The notes under the pieces were generated by a model. That model saw only the letters and a program-made list of their open reading frames with translations. It was not told where the DNA came from and did no database searches. From Romanomermis culicivorax (lineage: Eukaryota; Nematoda; Enoplea; Mermithida; Mermithidae), in NCBI GenBank assembly GCA_963922205.1, contig CAWUHX010000168.1:77501-141500 (forward strand): a stretch of DNA of 64,000 bases. The letters run 5' to 3'. Positions 12,987 through 24,150 of the stretch are shown in pieces. Position numbers and translations under genes: made by a program. Within the stretch, counting starts at the first letter, position 1; each line of letters starts with the position of its first letter.

Positions 12987-15900
12987 GTTAGCAAGTTTGG
13001 AGTCCATACTTGCACATAAGGGGGGCGAACCATACATGAACATAGGGGGTAGGGGGTAAATCCCCTTACCTGAGACCCTGGCCATTCCCCTCCCTGGCCC
13101 AAAAAAAAATCGTCAAATACCTCCCTGAACTTTTTTCGAGACTGCTTTTTTGATGATTTTTGTGGATATTTTGTATCAAAAATAAGCTTTCAGAACTTTT
13201 TTTTAATTTTTTTTTTGCACCAACCCCTCTACCCTCTGGATAAAAAGTCCATGGGCCGCCCCCCCCCCATCTGGAAAATTCTTGCCATGCATGTGTGGGG
13301 TCCTACCTGGAACCCTGGACCCCGGCCTTAAACAAATCACCAAAAGTTTTTTTGTATGAAAAACATGGTCGAGGAGCCCTGTTCTTGTTTTTTGTTCACC
13401 CACCCAGACCCCCTGAAAATCCTGAAGACCCCCCTGGAATTGTACAAAAATCAATTTTTAGATTCACAAATTGAAAATGAAGACATTAACATCAGGAACG
13501 AAATTCCTAACAGTAAAATCTACAAAAAAGATGGCTACGAATGGCGAACCACACCTCCCGATAAGCCACTCCCAGCCTTTAGGCCCAGCCGCTTATCAGC
13601 TCCCCACCGATCTTTAACCATTGTTCATCCGATCGAAACCCCTGCTCAATATTGGGAATTGTTTTTTTCGGATATAATATTAGATGCGTAAGTAACCTAT
13701 ATATATGAAGTTTTGATCCAAATTTGAATTTTTTTCATTTAGAATATGCTGTTATACGAATAAATTTGGTGCTGAAAAATTTGGAAAAAAATGGAGAAAT
13801 ATCGATATAATAGAACTAAGAGGCGTAAGTATATATATAATCATCAATCAACTTTCACAATCCTCAAATTCTTGGACAAATAACCTTGTCCTAGATGATG
13901 CCACTCATACGGAATAAATGTCATTCACTAGATTGTGGGCGGGGCTACATTTGTAGCCAGAGCTATACTTGTAGGTGGGGCCTAAAATTGTGGGTGGAGC
14001 AACATTTGTAGGTGGGGCTACATCTGTAGACAGGGTTATGCTTGTAGGCAGCATCACATTTGTAGGTGGGGCTACACGTGTAGGCGTGGCTGCATTTGTA
14101 GGTGGGGCTACATTTGTAGGTGGAGCTACACTTTCGGGTGAAGCTACATTTGTAGGTTGGACTACACTTGTAGGCTGACTAGCATTTGTAGGTGGAGATA
14201 TAGGGCAATATTTATAGGCGGGGCTACACTAGTAGGTGTGGCTACATTTTTAGGCTGAGCTGCACTTGTAAGTGGAGCTAAGTCATTCTAAACCGACACT
14301 AGCACCTAGAGAAAAGTTATCACCAGAACAAATATCATAGGTAGAACCAGTTGGAAAAATGAATTTTTTGTTTCACAACAATTGAATTATAAATTCAATC
14401 AATAAATTTAATTAATTCAATCAATTAAATTTTGCGTTAATCAATTAAACAATTTTTTTGATAGTTATCAACAATTAAATACATATTGTAAGATCAGTAA
14501 TTGATTTTTTGTGTGTTTCAGCAATCAAGTCTGTTATAACAATGAATTTTTTACCTTTTTGACAATTAAAGGAATATTTGAAACTCAAAACCTGTTGTTA
14601 AAATGGAATTATTGAATTATCAACAATAAAAAACAATTTTTTATTTTATCGACAATTAAATAAATATCATAGGATCTGGAACTTTTGTAGAAATTTACAT
14701 TTCATGTTATCGACAATTAAGTAAATACCATAAATCTGGGAACTTTTGTGAAAATGAATCTTCAACATTATCAACAATTGAATCAATATTTTAAATCTGG
14801 AACTGGTTGTAAAAATAAATTTTTCATCTTATCGACAATTAAATCAATATGATAAAGTTGGGAACTCTCATTAAATATTTATTAAAGCAAATATTGTGAG
14901 GTCTGGAATTTTTGTGAAAATGTATTTTTTGTGTTATCAACAATGAAATGAATCTTATAAAGTTGGGAACTTTTGCAAAAATTGAACCTTTTTGTGTTAT
15001 CAACAATTAAATAAATCTTATAAAGTCGGGAAATTTTGCAAAAGTTGAACTTTTTTGTGTTATCAACAATTAAATAAATCTTATAAAGTTGGGAACTTTT
15101 GCAAAAGTTGAACTTTTTGTGTTATCAACAGTGAAATAAGTATCATAAAGTTGGGAACTTTTGCAAAAGTTGAATTTTTTTGTGTTATCAACAATGAAAT
15201 AAATATCATAAAGTTGGCAACTTTTGCAAAAGTTGATTTTTTTTGTGTTATCAACAATGAAATAAATATCATAAAATTGGGAACTTTTGCAAAAGCTGAA
15301 CTTTTTTGTGTTATCAACAATTGAATAAATCTTATAAAGTTGGGAACTTTTGCAAAAGTTGAATTTTTTTGTGTTATCAACAGTGAAATAAATATCATAA
15401 AGTTGGAAACTTTTGCAAAAGTTGAATTTTTTTGTGTTATCAACAATGAAATAAATATCATAAAGTTGGGAACTTTTGCAAAAATTGAACCTTTTTGTGT
15501 TATCAACAATTAAATAAATCTTATAAAGTTGGGAACTTTTGCAAAAGTTGAACTTTTTTGTGTTATCAACAATGAAATAAATATCATAAAGTTGGGAACT
15601 TTTGCAAAAATTGAACTTTTTTGTGTTATCAACAATGAAATAAATCTTATAAAGTTGGGAACTTTTGCAAAAGTTGAACTTTTTTGTGTTATCAACAATT
15701 AAATAAATATCATAAAGTTGGGAACTTTTGCAAAAGTTGAATTTTTTTGTGTTATCAACAATTAAATAAATCTTATAAAGTCGGGAAATTTTGCAAAAGT
15801 TGAACTTTTTTGTGTTATCAACAATTAAATAAATATCATAAAGTTGGGAACTTTTACAATAGTTGAATTTTTTTGTGTTATCAACAATGGAATAAATCTT

Positions 15901-18900
15901 ATAAAATTGGGAACTTTTGCAAAAGTTGAACTTTTTGTGTTATCAACAGTGAAATAAATATCATAAAGTTGGGAACTTTTGCAAAAATTGAACTTTTTTG
16001 TGTTATCAACAATTGAATAAATCTTATAAAGTTGGGAACTTTAGCAAAAGTTGAATTTTTTTGTGTTATCAACAATGAAATAAATATCATAAAGTTGGGA
16101 ACTTTTGCAAAAGTTGAATTTTTTTGTGTTATCAACAATTAAATAAATCTTATAAAGTTGGGAACTTTTGCAAAAGTTGAACTTTTTTGTGTTATCAACA
16201 ATTGAATAAATCTTATAAAGTTGGGAACTTTTGCAAAAGTTGAATTTTTTTGTGTTATCAACAATTGAATAAATCTTATAAAGTTGGGAACTTTTGCAAA
16301 AGTTGAATTTTTTTGTGTTATCAACAATGAAATAAATATCATAAAGTTGGGAACTTTTGCAAAAGTTGAACTTTTTTGTGTTATCAACAATGAAATAAAT
16401 CTTATAAAGTTGGGAACTTTTGCAAAAGTTGAACTTTTTTGTGTTATCAACAATTAAATAAATCTTATAAAATTGGGAACTTTTGCAAAAGTTGAACTTT
16501 TTTGTGTTATCAACAATTGAATAAATCTTATAAAGTTGGGAACTTTAGCAAAAGTTGAATTTTTTTGTGTTATCAACAATGAAATAAATATCATAAAGTC
16601 GGGAAATTTTGCAAAAGTTGAACTTTTTTGTGTTATCAACAATTAAATAAATCTTATAAAATTGGGAACTTTTGCAAAAGTTGAATTTTTTTGTGTTATC
16701 AACAATGAAATAAATCTTATAAAGTTGGGAACTTTTGCGAAAGTTGAATTTTTTTGTGTTATCAACAGTGAAATAAATCTCATAAAGTTGGAAACTTTTG
16801 CAATAGTTGAACTTTTTTGTGTTATCAACAATGGAATAAATCTTATAAAGTCGGGAAATTTTGCAAAAGTTGAATTTTTTTGTGTTATCAACCGTGAAAT
16901 AAATATCATAAAGTTGGGTACTTTTGCAAAAGCTGAACTTTTTTGTGTTATCAACAATTGAATAAATCTTATAAAGTTGGGAACTTTTGCAAAAGTTGAA
17001 TTTTTTTGTGTTATCAACAATGAAATGAATCTTATAAAGTTGTGAACTTTTGCAAAAGTTGAATTTTTTTGTGTTATCAACAGTGAAATAAATATCATAA
17101 AGTTGGGTACTTTTGCAAAAGCTGAACTTTTTTGTGTTATCAACAATTGAATAAATCTTATAAAGTTGGGAACTTTTGCAAAAGTTGAATTTTTTTGTGT
17201 TATCAACAATGAAATGAATCTTATAAAGTTGTGAACTTTTGCAAAAGTTGAATTTTTTTGTGTTATCAACAGTGAAATAAATATCATAAAGTTGGGAACT
17301 TTTGCAAAAGTTGAACTTTTTTGTGTTATCAACAATGGAATAAATCTTATAAAGTTGGGAACTTTTGCAAAAGTTGAATTTTTTTGTGTTATCAACAGTG
17401 AAATAAATATCATAAAGTTGGGAACTTTTGCAAAAGTTGAATTTTTTGTGTTATCAACAATGAAATAAATCTCATAAAGTTGGAAACTTTTGCAAAAGTT
17501 GAACTTTTTTGTGTTATCAACAATGAAATAAATATCATAAAGTTGGGAACTTTTGCAAAAGTTGAACTTTTTTGTGTTATCAACAATGAAATAAAAATCA
17601 TAAATTCTGCAACTTTTGTAAAAAATTATTGATGATTAAATCAATATTATTAATTTTTGAATTGTCCTAAAATCATTTTTTTGTGTTACACATGGCTTAT
17701 ATAGTATCATGGAAAATCACGGAATGTTCTGGAACCCTGTAGAATATAAAAGAATTTTATAGAAAATTGTTGAAGGTTCTAGAACCTTCTGGTACAATGC
17801 AGTACATATGTGATTATACTGTAAGGTATGCATCACTTCTACTTGCACATCATTTAAAAAAATTAAAGTGAAATACGTAAAAAAATTTTCTATTCAGTTA
17901 ATTGGACTTTTATACCTTTGCGGCTTGGAGAATCGACGCCATTTGGGGCCCGAAGCCATATTTTCCACTAAACCGGGCATTGGATCAATTTACGCATCGA
18001 CAGTGTTTTCTAAACGTCGTTTCAGGCAAATTTTGTCCACGCTCCAATTTGACGACAAGCAAAATCGCAATACTGCGGACCCCTTAGCTCAAGTTCGAAA
18101 AGTGAGCTGAAAATGCAAAGTTTAATGGTAGCTAGAATGCCAGCCAAGCCACTGTTTCAATTCAACAATACATGCACATAGGGGGGGGGTAAGGGGAGGG
18201 TAAACCCCATACCTGAGACCCTTTCCACCCCTGGCCCAAAGATTCATCAAATAGCCCCCTGAACTTTTTCCAAGACAACTTTTTGATGCATATTTTGTAT
18301 GAAAAACAATCCTTCGGAACCTTTGTTTTGCTCACCCACCCCTACCCACCATTCCCCCTGAATAAAAAGTCCAAGGACCCTCCCTCCTGGGAAAATTCTT
18401 GCCGTGCATGCCTGAATTTAACCACCAGGGTTCAAAACACTCGTAGAAAAATTGACTGCAGAGCCAAACGTGAACAGAAAATTGTCATTTACATTCAGTT
18501 TTTCGATCGATTTATGGAAAATTGTTGCACAGTTTACATCCCCGGTCCATTTATTACGATTGACGAATCAGTAGCCAATTTTCGCGGAAATTGTAAATTC
18601 CGAGTGTATTTTCCTACGAAGGTAAAAAATTGCTGTTTTTTTATCTTTGAAAAAATGGAATTTTTTTTACCAGGGTCACCTTTTTCGCTTGAAAATGATT
18701 AATCAAACCCGGCTACAGTAATCATCAGGAATGGTCCATAATCAACAATTCAGTCCAAACCTGCGGGCAACATTCATTGTCGCCAAAACTGATGAAAAAT
18801 GCCTGAAAGACAACGCAACAATGTTAGAAAAAATATCCAGCTACAGTAATCACCAAGAATGGTCCACTATAGCTGATTTTTTCCAAACCTGCGGGCAACT

Positions 18901-21900
18901 TTCATTATTGCCAAAGATGATGAAAAATGCCCAAATCAGCAGAAACACACTAAAACACATCAATTTTAGAAATTAATATCCAGCTACACTAATCAGAAGA
19001 ATGGTCCACAATAGAGGATTCAGTCCAAACCTGCGGGCAACATTCGTTGTCACCAAAGATGACAAAAAGTAGCTGAATCAGTAGAAATGCACTACACCAC
19101 AATAATGGTAGAAAATGATCCAGCTACAGTAACCACCAGGAATGGTCCATATCAGACAATTCAGTCCAAACCTGCGGGCAACATTCATTGTAGGCAAGGA
19201 TTATGAAGAATGCCTAAATCAGCAGAAACACACTACAAATCAACAATGTTAGGAAAAAATTTCCAGCTACAGTAATCATCAAGAATGGTCCACTATAGAC
19301 AATTCGATCCAAACCTGCAAGCAACATTCATTGTCGCTAAAGATGACAAAAAATGCCAAAATCAGCAGAAACACACTACAAATCAACAATGTTAGGAAAA
19401 AATTTCCAGCTACAGTAATCATCAAGAATGGTCCTCTATAGACAATTCAATCCAAACCTGCAAGCAACATTCATTGTCGCTAAAGATGACAAAAAATGCC
19501 AAAATCAGCAGAAACACACTACAAATCAACAATGTTTGGAAAAAATTTCCAGCTACAGTAATCACCAAGAATGGTCCTCTATAGACAGTTGAGTCCTAAC
19601 CTGCAGGCAACATTCGTAGTTGCCAAAAATGACAAAAAATGCCTGATTCAGGAGAAAAACAAGACAATGCAACAATGTTGGAAAAAAATATCCAGTTACA
19701 GTAATCATCAAGAATTTTCCACTATATACAATTTAGTTGAAACCTGCGGGCAACTCTTGTTGTCACTAAGGATGATGAAAAATGCCTAAATTAGTAGAAA
19801 CACATTAAAACACAACAATGATGAAAAATAATGTCAAGCTACAGTAATCACCAAGAATGGTCCACTTCAGACAATCCAGTCCAAACCTGCGGGCAACATT
19901 CATTGTTGCCAAACATGACAAAAAGTACCTAAATCAGCTGAAACACACTAAAACACATCAATTTTACGAATTAATATCCAGCTACAGTAATTGCCAAGAA
20001 TTGTCTATTATAGACAATTCAGTCCAAACCTGCAGGCAACATTCATTGTTGCCGAAAATGATGAAAAATGCCAGAATAAGCAGAAACACACTACAACACA
20101 ACAATAAAAGAAAATAACTTCCAGCTACAGTAATCACCAAGAATGGTCCACTATAGCTGATTTCATCCAAACCTGCCGGCAACTTTCATTGTTGCCAAAG
20201 ATGATGAAAAATACCTGAATGAGCAGAAAAACAAGACAACACAACAAGGATAATAAATAACATCCAGCTACAGTAACCACTGACAATGGTTCACTATAGA
20301 CCATTCAGTTCAAACCTGCGGGCAACTTTCATTATTGCCAAAGATGGCAGAAAATGCTCAAGTCAGTGGAAACACGCGACAATGACAGAATTTTCTTTTT
20401 CTAGCAACACAAACACGGGATCAAAATTTGGTGCGCCAATGACTCACAAAATTTCTATTTACACAATGCAAAAATCTATGCGGGAAGAGGAAATGACGTA
20501 GAAACAAGCACACCGGAGAAAGTACGAAAAATGTAGAGTATTTTTTATTTTTTAATATTTTTACACTTCTTCTAGACAGTTCTAAATTTAACCACGAATC
20601 TTCGATACTCGGGCCGTACATTTACGATGGATAATTTTTTCACATCGATTCCATTGGCCGAAAAACTTTTAGCCGAACGGACCTATGTGGTCGGAACTAT
20701 AAGGCCCAAGCGCTACGCCATTCCCAATGATTTTGTGGATGATGAAGCTAGTAGTTGCATTTATCACAAAAATTTATCATTGACGAAATTTCAAACTAAG
20801 AAAGAAAAAAAGATTTTTTTATTATCAACAAAACATTCGCCTTTGATGGAATGTGATCCTGAAAATGGTAAGCTTGGAAGTATACACAGCAGACTACCCC
20901 ATGGGGAGGGGTATGAGGAGGGTGTTACCCCTACCTAAATTTCTTAAAATTGACCATCTGGTTGCCTAATTCTGGGACAAAATGACGTGTTTAATGGAAA
21001 TTTAGCTATACTATCCCCCAAAATTTTCAATATTACCCCTACCTGAAAAATTTGTCTGATATGCAGGGGGTAGAGCCAGTAGTTATACGGGCCTGCAGAG
21101 GGGGTACACGAAAGATACCCATGTACAAAACATATACATCAAAGTTTACCGCCTTAACTGCATGGGACGATACAGGAGGTGTAGAAAGTATGCCCAATGC
21201 TTCAATGTTTGAAATTTGAAGGGCAAGAGACAGGAACCCAAATCTGAACTAGTATCCCCTCCCCCCCCCCCAGTCAGGATATATAGCACTTCCAAACGAG
21301 TTACTACTGGCCCTGATGGCCCAGTGGTAGTGTTCTAGACTCTCAATCAAACGACCAGAGTTCAATTCCCTCCACCTGCAAATTTTGTAAAAAGAATTTA
21401 TTGTTGCCTGAGTAAAATAGTAGATAGACTTCCGAAATGTTGCATTACCATAACCACTGTATTGTTCGTTCATTGTGTGCCTACAGGCAGAACAAAAGTG
21501 CCCGAAGCTTCAATGGGCAAAGTTCGACCTCAATGTTCCTCGACTGACTCGAGCGTTAAATTTTATGACACAATGTCTCCCAAAACATTTAAAAAACACC
21601 TGAGGGTCATAGAATTTGACATCTGACAGTTTCACTCATTTTTTGCAGAATTTTCACAAAAAATGTTGTTCAGGATGCAATTTTCACATATTCGGGACAT
21701 GTTTTTCAACAATTTCTTGTCTTTAAACATTGTTTTTGGGACGCCATTTCAAAATTCTGTCTCCAAACAGTGGAGAACGTGTCCCGAAAGCAATGCTGAA
21801 AAACGTGTCCTAAATATGTGAAAAATGTGTCCCGAACAAAATTTTTTGTGGAAATTTTGTAAAAAAAAGTTAAACTGTTAGATTCTATGATTCTCAGGTG

Positions 21901-22946
21901 TTTTTTTCAATTTTATGGGAGGCATTCTGTTGTCAATGTCAATGTCCAAGTTTGTTGAGGAACATTGAGGTCAAGTTTTACCCATTGATGCTTGGGGCAT
22001 ACTTTCTACATGGGAGTCGGATTCTACCCTTTGAAGCTTCGGGCGTACTTTCTACACCCCATATGTCGCTTCACACAGTAAAAGATGCAAACCTTTATGT
22101 ATATGTTTTGCACAGGTGTATCTTTTGTGTAGGGCCTCTACGGGCTTGTATGACTCTTGAAGCTTCCTAGCTGATACCCTGGGCTACCCACCCTGGCCTG
22201 AACAAAAATTGTCAGACACCCCCCTGAACTTATTCCACGCATATTTTGTATGAAAAACAAGCTTGTAGAACTTTTTTTTTGCTCATGGACCCCTCAACCC
22301 CCTGAGTAAAAAGTCCAAGGACCCCTCTGTGAGAAATTCTTGTCAAAATATAGTCAAACTGATCTACAGAATGCTTGAAAATTCCATTGACAAGCACATT
22401 TTTTCTATACTAGGTCAACCCAAAGTTCTCCAAGATTATAATTTAGCGAAAGGCGGAGTAGGTGCTTTCGATCATTTACTCAACTGCTATACGACCAAAC
22501 AAATTTCCAATCGTTGGTTGATGCGAATTTTCTATTGGACATTGGATGCTGCGGCCTATAATGCTTTCATACTTTTTACCAAGAAAAATGACAATTTCAC
22601 CAACAATAGTTTGGGACGGGCATTATTTCTATCGGATTTGGCTTGCGAATTGATGAAACCTTTGCAAGAACGACGAGCGTCGTCAAATCATTGGTACGCC
22701 GTAAGTTGTCGACAATTTTTGGATTGCGCTAAAAAAATGCAGGACAAGTTTTCGGGCAGTTGGCGGCCTGATGCACCGGAATGTCGACGGGCAGCTAGAC
22801 CCTCGGGAAGCGTTAAAAGAGTTCGATGCGCCCTGTGTCCTAGCAAGCTGGATAGGAAGACTAAAACCTATTGCATAAAGTGTAAAAAACCTGTATGCAC
22901 GAAACATTGCACAAATACTATAGTTTGTACATTGTGTAAAAAATAG
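12785..22946 (+). CDS. piggyBac transposase-derived protein, 8 exons, 592 aa
   Basis: Exons 12785-12986, 13462-13687, 13743-13824, 17898-18101, 18499-18621, 20405-20521, 20576-20867 and 22414-22946 join in phase at every GT-AG junction into one frame ending TAG. Domain order matches piggyBac transposases (DDE_Tnp_1_7 family): acidic N-terminus (1-67), dimerisation/insertion region, RNase-H-like catalytic core, and a C-terminal Cys-rich zinc domain with CALC, CIKC and CTKHC. The length is almost that of the moth piggyBac transposase. Catalytic-position residues are D260 (TIDES), D337 (TMDNFF) and D435 (second Asp of the KGGVDxxD-type motif). The first Asp of that motif is Gly432 (GGT). An undamaged frame over 10 kb with repeat-filled introns suggests a gene kept by selection rather than a decaying transposon. 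Loss of one active-site Asp suggests a DNA-binding, non-cutting role. Function unknown. Confidence 0.85.
12995..13345 (+). repeat. Dispersed repeat 'CCTGAGACCC' (intron 1)
   Basis: Shares ATAGGGGGTA...TACCTGAGACCCT, TGGCCCAAA, CCCCTGAACTTTTT, TTTTGTAT, AAAAAGTCCA and AAATTCTTGCC(A/G)TGCATG with 18165-18420 and 22165-22350 in the same gene. Inverted diverged copies lie near 24880-25085 and 40960-41180. Confidence 0.8.
13462..13824 (+). CDS. piggyBac-derived gene, exons 2 and 3
   Basis: Exon 2 (13462-13687) follows AATTTTTAG and encodes PAQYWELFFSDIILDA, the helix that opens the conserved piggyBac domain. A 55-bp intron (GTAAGT...TTTAG) separates exon 3 (13743-13824), which encodes YTNKFGAEKFGKKW and ends ELRG before GTAAGT. 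Homologues continue from EL(K/R) directly into the FIGLL helix, which is what exon 4 supplies. Confidence 0.85.
13925..14290 (+). repeat. GTAGGTGGGGCTACA minisatellite (intron 3)
   Basis: A unit of about 18 bp, TTGTAGGTGGGGCTACAT with variants. The same family forms larger arrays at 23040-24150 and 38985-39590. In one frame it translates to VGGATF repeats, which I do not regard as protein. Confidence 0.92.
14930..17600. repeat. 63-bp satellite array (~43 copies) in intron 3
   Basis: The unit contains TGTGTTATCAACAATGAAAT, AAATATCATAAAGTTGGGAA and CTTTTGCAAAAGTTGAA. Since 63 is divisible by 3, one minus-strand frame stays open for up to 256 codons as a 21-residue repeat (LLITQK...FAKVPNF). 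Degenerate copies extend left to about 14380. It contains the inverted pair CTTTTGCAAAAG. Confidence 0.95.
17690..17850 (-). repeat. Heat-shock-element-bearing dispersed repeat, copy 1
   Basis: Inverted relative to 25590-25790 and 34735-34910. All share the TATAAGCCATGT/ACATGGCTTATA end, runs of TTCTAGAA-type pentamers, and TACATATGTGATTATACTGTAAG. It lies in intron 3 just before exon 4. Confidence 0.8.
17722..17789. promoter_or_regulatory. Heat-shock-element-like arrays
   Basis: GAATGTTCTGGAA (17722-17734) has three alternating GAA/TTC pentamers. GAAGGTTCTAGAACCTTC (17772-17789) has four in perfect register. This is the HSF1 trimer-binding consensus. Use in vivo is inferred only. Confidence 0.6.
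17898..18101 (+). CDS. piggyBac-derived gene, exon 4
   Basis: Encodes LIGLLYLCGLE, a Trp/Ser-Thr region and FRQILSTLQFDDK, the usual start of the piggyBac catalytic domain. The acceptor is TTCTATTCAG and the donor AAA|GTGAGC. The preceding 4.07-kb intron holds the minisatellite, the 63-bp satellite and the heat-shock-element repeat. Confidence 0.9.
18165..18420 (+). repeat. Dispersed repeat 'CCTGAGACCC' (intron 4)
   Basis: Second copy of the 12995-13345 family, ending GAAAATTCTTGCCGTGCATG upstream of exon 5. Confidence 0.8.
18499..18621 (+). CDS. piggyBac-derived gene, exon 5 (first catalytic Asp)
   Basis: 41 codons containing FITIDES and FRGNCKFRVYFPTK. The Asp of TIDES corresponds to the first DDE residue and FRG..C.FRVY is a family hallmark. 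Acceptor ACATTCAG, donor AAG|GTAAAA; both junctions are phase 0. Confidence 0.92.
18720..20360 (+). repeat. ~142-bp tandem repeat in intron 5
   Basis: About eleven units begin with CCAGCTACAGTAATCA. They continue AAGAATGGTCCACTATAGAC, ATTCAGTCCAAACCTGCGGG, CAACATTCATTGT and CAGAAACACACTA. Short open frames come from the repeat. Confidence 0.92.
20405..20521 (+). CDS. piggyBac-derived gene, exon 6
   Basis: 39 codons beginning QHKHGIKIWCAND, matching the conserved strand K.G.K.W...D, and ending VETSTPEK before GTACGA. It is flanked by TTTCTAG and followed by a 54-bp intron. The preceding 1.78-kb intron consists largely of the ~142-bp satellite. Confidence 0.88.
20576..20867 (+). CDS. piggyBac-derived gene, exon 7 (second catalytic Asp)
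   Basis: Encodes GRTFTMDNFFTSIPLAEKLL, the best conserved piggyBac block, with the second DDE Asp in TMDN. It then encodes a strand with VGTIRPKR and the basic segment KKEKK. Ends in phase 1 before GTAAGC. Confidence 0.95.
21200..21480 (+). mobile_element. tRNA-derived SINE-like element, copy a
   Basis: Contains TGGCCCAGTGGTAG (pol III A-box type) and, about 40 bp on, GAGTTCAATTCCC (B-box type), then a shared tail AAATTTTGTAAAAAGAATTT...GTTGCATTACCATAACCA. An inverted copy with the same 5' leader (CCAGTCAGGATATATAGCAC) is at 46261-46500, and a 5'-truncated copy at 46619-46777. Confidence 0.75.
21480..22010. repeat. Foldback element in intron 7
   Basis: GCTTCAATGGGCAAAGTTCG and ACCTCAATGTTCCTCGAC on the left pair imperfectly with GAGGAACATTGAGGT and ACCCATTGATGCTTGG on the right. 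AAACACCTGAGGGTCATAGA also pairs with TCTATGATTCTCAGGTGTTT. The central loop has ACATGTTTTTCAACAATTTC. Confidence 0.75.
22165..22350 (+). repeat. Dispersed repeat 'CCTGAGACCC' (intron 7)
   Basis: Third same-strand copy of the 12995-13345 family, immediately upstream of exon 8. Confidence 0.7.
22414..22946 (+). CDS. piggyBac-derived gene, exon 8 (third motif and zinc domain)
   Basis: Starts inside a Gly codon and encodes DYNLAKGGVGAFDHLL, the end of the catalytic core, where family members normally have KGGVDxxD. Helical RWLMRIFYWTLDAAAYNAFI follows. The last 45 residues contain paired CxxC/CxxxH motifs of the piggyBac cross-brace zinc domain. The TAG stop is followed 24 bp later by AATAAA. 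Confidence 0.93.
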
Positions 22947-22970
22947 GTTGTTTTTAATGTCAAATTTGTT

Positions 22971-22976
22971 AATAAA
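22971..22976 (+). terminator. Poly(A) signal of the piggyBac-derived gene
   Basis: AATAAA shortly after the stop codon. This is the usual nematode 3'-end position. Confidence 0.65.
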
Positions 22977-23039
22977 TAGAGTTTTTTTGCTTACCGACTT
23001 TGGTTAACTTAGAGAATAAGACTATTCACTTGCTACTTG

Positions 23040-24150
23040 CTTGACTTGTAGGCTAGGCTACACTTGTGGGCATGGCTACAATTGTAAGTTGAGCTACACT
23101 TATAGACTGGACTGCAGTGGTAGGTGGGGCTACACTTGTAAGTGGAGCTACACTTGTAGGTGGGGCTACACTTGTGGGTGAAGCTATACTTGTAGGTGAA
23201 GCTAAACTTGTAGGTGGAGCTACACTTCTAGGTGGACCTACACTTCCAAGTGGACTGAAGTTGTAGGTGGACCTCCACTTCCAAGTGGGCTACACTCCTA
23301 AGTTGAGCTACCATTGTAGGTGGATCTACACTTCCAAGTGGGCTACATTTATAGGTGGAGCTACACTTGTAGGCAAGGCTCCACTTGTAGGTGGAGCTAC
23401 AGTTGTGGGCATTGTGGAACAGGTAGGCGGGGCTACGCTTCTAGGCTGGGCTACACTGGTAGGCCAGGCTCTACTTGTAGGTGGAGCTACATTTGTGGGC
23501 AGGGTAGCAACCTTATGTATGGCTTCACTTGTAGACAGGGTGAAACATGTAGGTGAGGCTACACTTCTAGGCTGGGTTACACTGGTAGGTGAAGCTAGAC
23601 TTGTAGGTGGAGCTACACCTTTAGATAGAGTGACACTTTTAGGCAGAGTTGCATTTGTAGGTGGAGCTAGACTTGTACGTGGAGTTACACTTGGGTGTGT
23701 TACTCATCCTGAATAAATGCATTGGCTAGATATGCAGAGCTGGACTTGTAGGTGTAGCTACACTCGTAGGTGGGGCTACATTTGTGGGTGGGGCTACGCT
23801 TGTAGGCAGAGCTACACTTGTAGGTGGAGCTACACTTCTAGGTGGAGCTACACTTAGGTGGGTCTTTATTAGTAGGTGGAGCTACACTTGTAGGTAGAGC
23901 GACACTTTTAGGCAGAGCTGTATTTGTAGGTAGAGCTACACTTCTAGGTGGAGCTACACTTGTGTGGGTCTTTACTAGTAGGTGGAGCTACACTTGTAGG
24001 TAGAGCGACACTTTTAGGCAGAGGTGTATTTGTAGGTGGAGCTAGTCTTGTAGGTGGAGTTACACTTGGGTGGGTCTACACTCATAGGTGGAGCTATGCT
24101 TTTAGGCAGAGCTACACTTGTAGGGGGGGCTACACTTCCTGGTTAACTAC
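23040..24150 (+). repeat. GTAGGTGGAGCTACACT minisatellite (large array)
   Basis: An ~18-bp unit, TTGTAGGTGGAGCTACAC, with occasional 12-24-bp variants. Same family as the arrays at 13925 and 38985. Confidence 0.95.

Noticed and set aside
16643..17413. 256-codon minus-strand frame with 21-residue repeats
   Set aside because: Exact translation of the 63-bp satellite; the opposite strand is partly open too and there is no gene context.
14930..17600. Possible CRISPR-like array because of regular spacing
   Set aside because: Units are contiguous with no unique spacers, and the window is eukaryotic.
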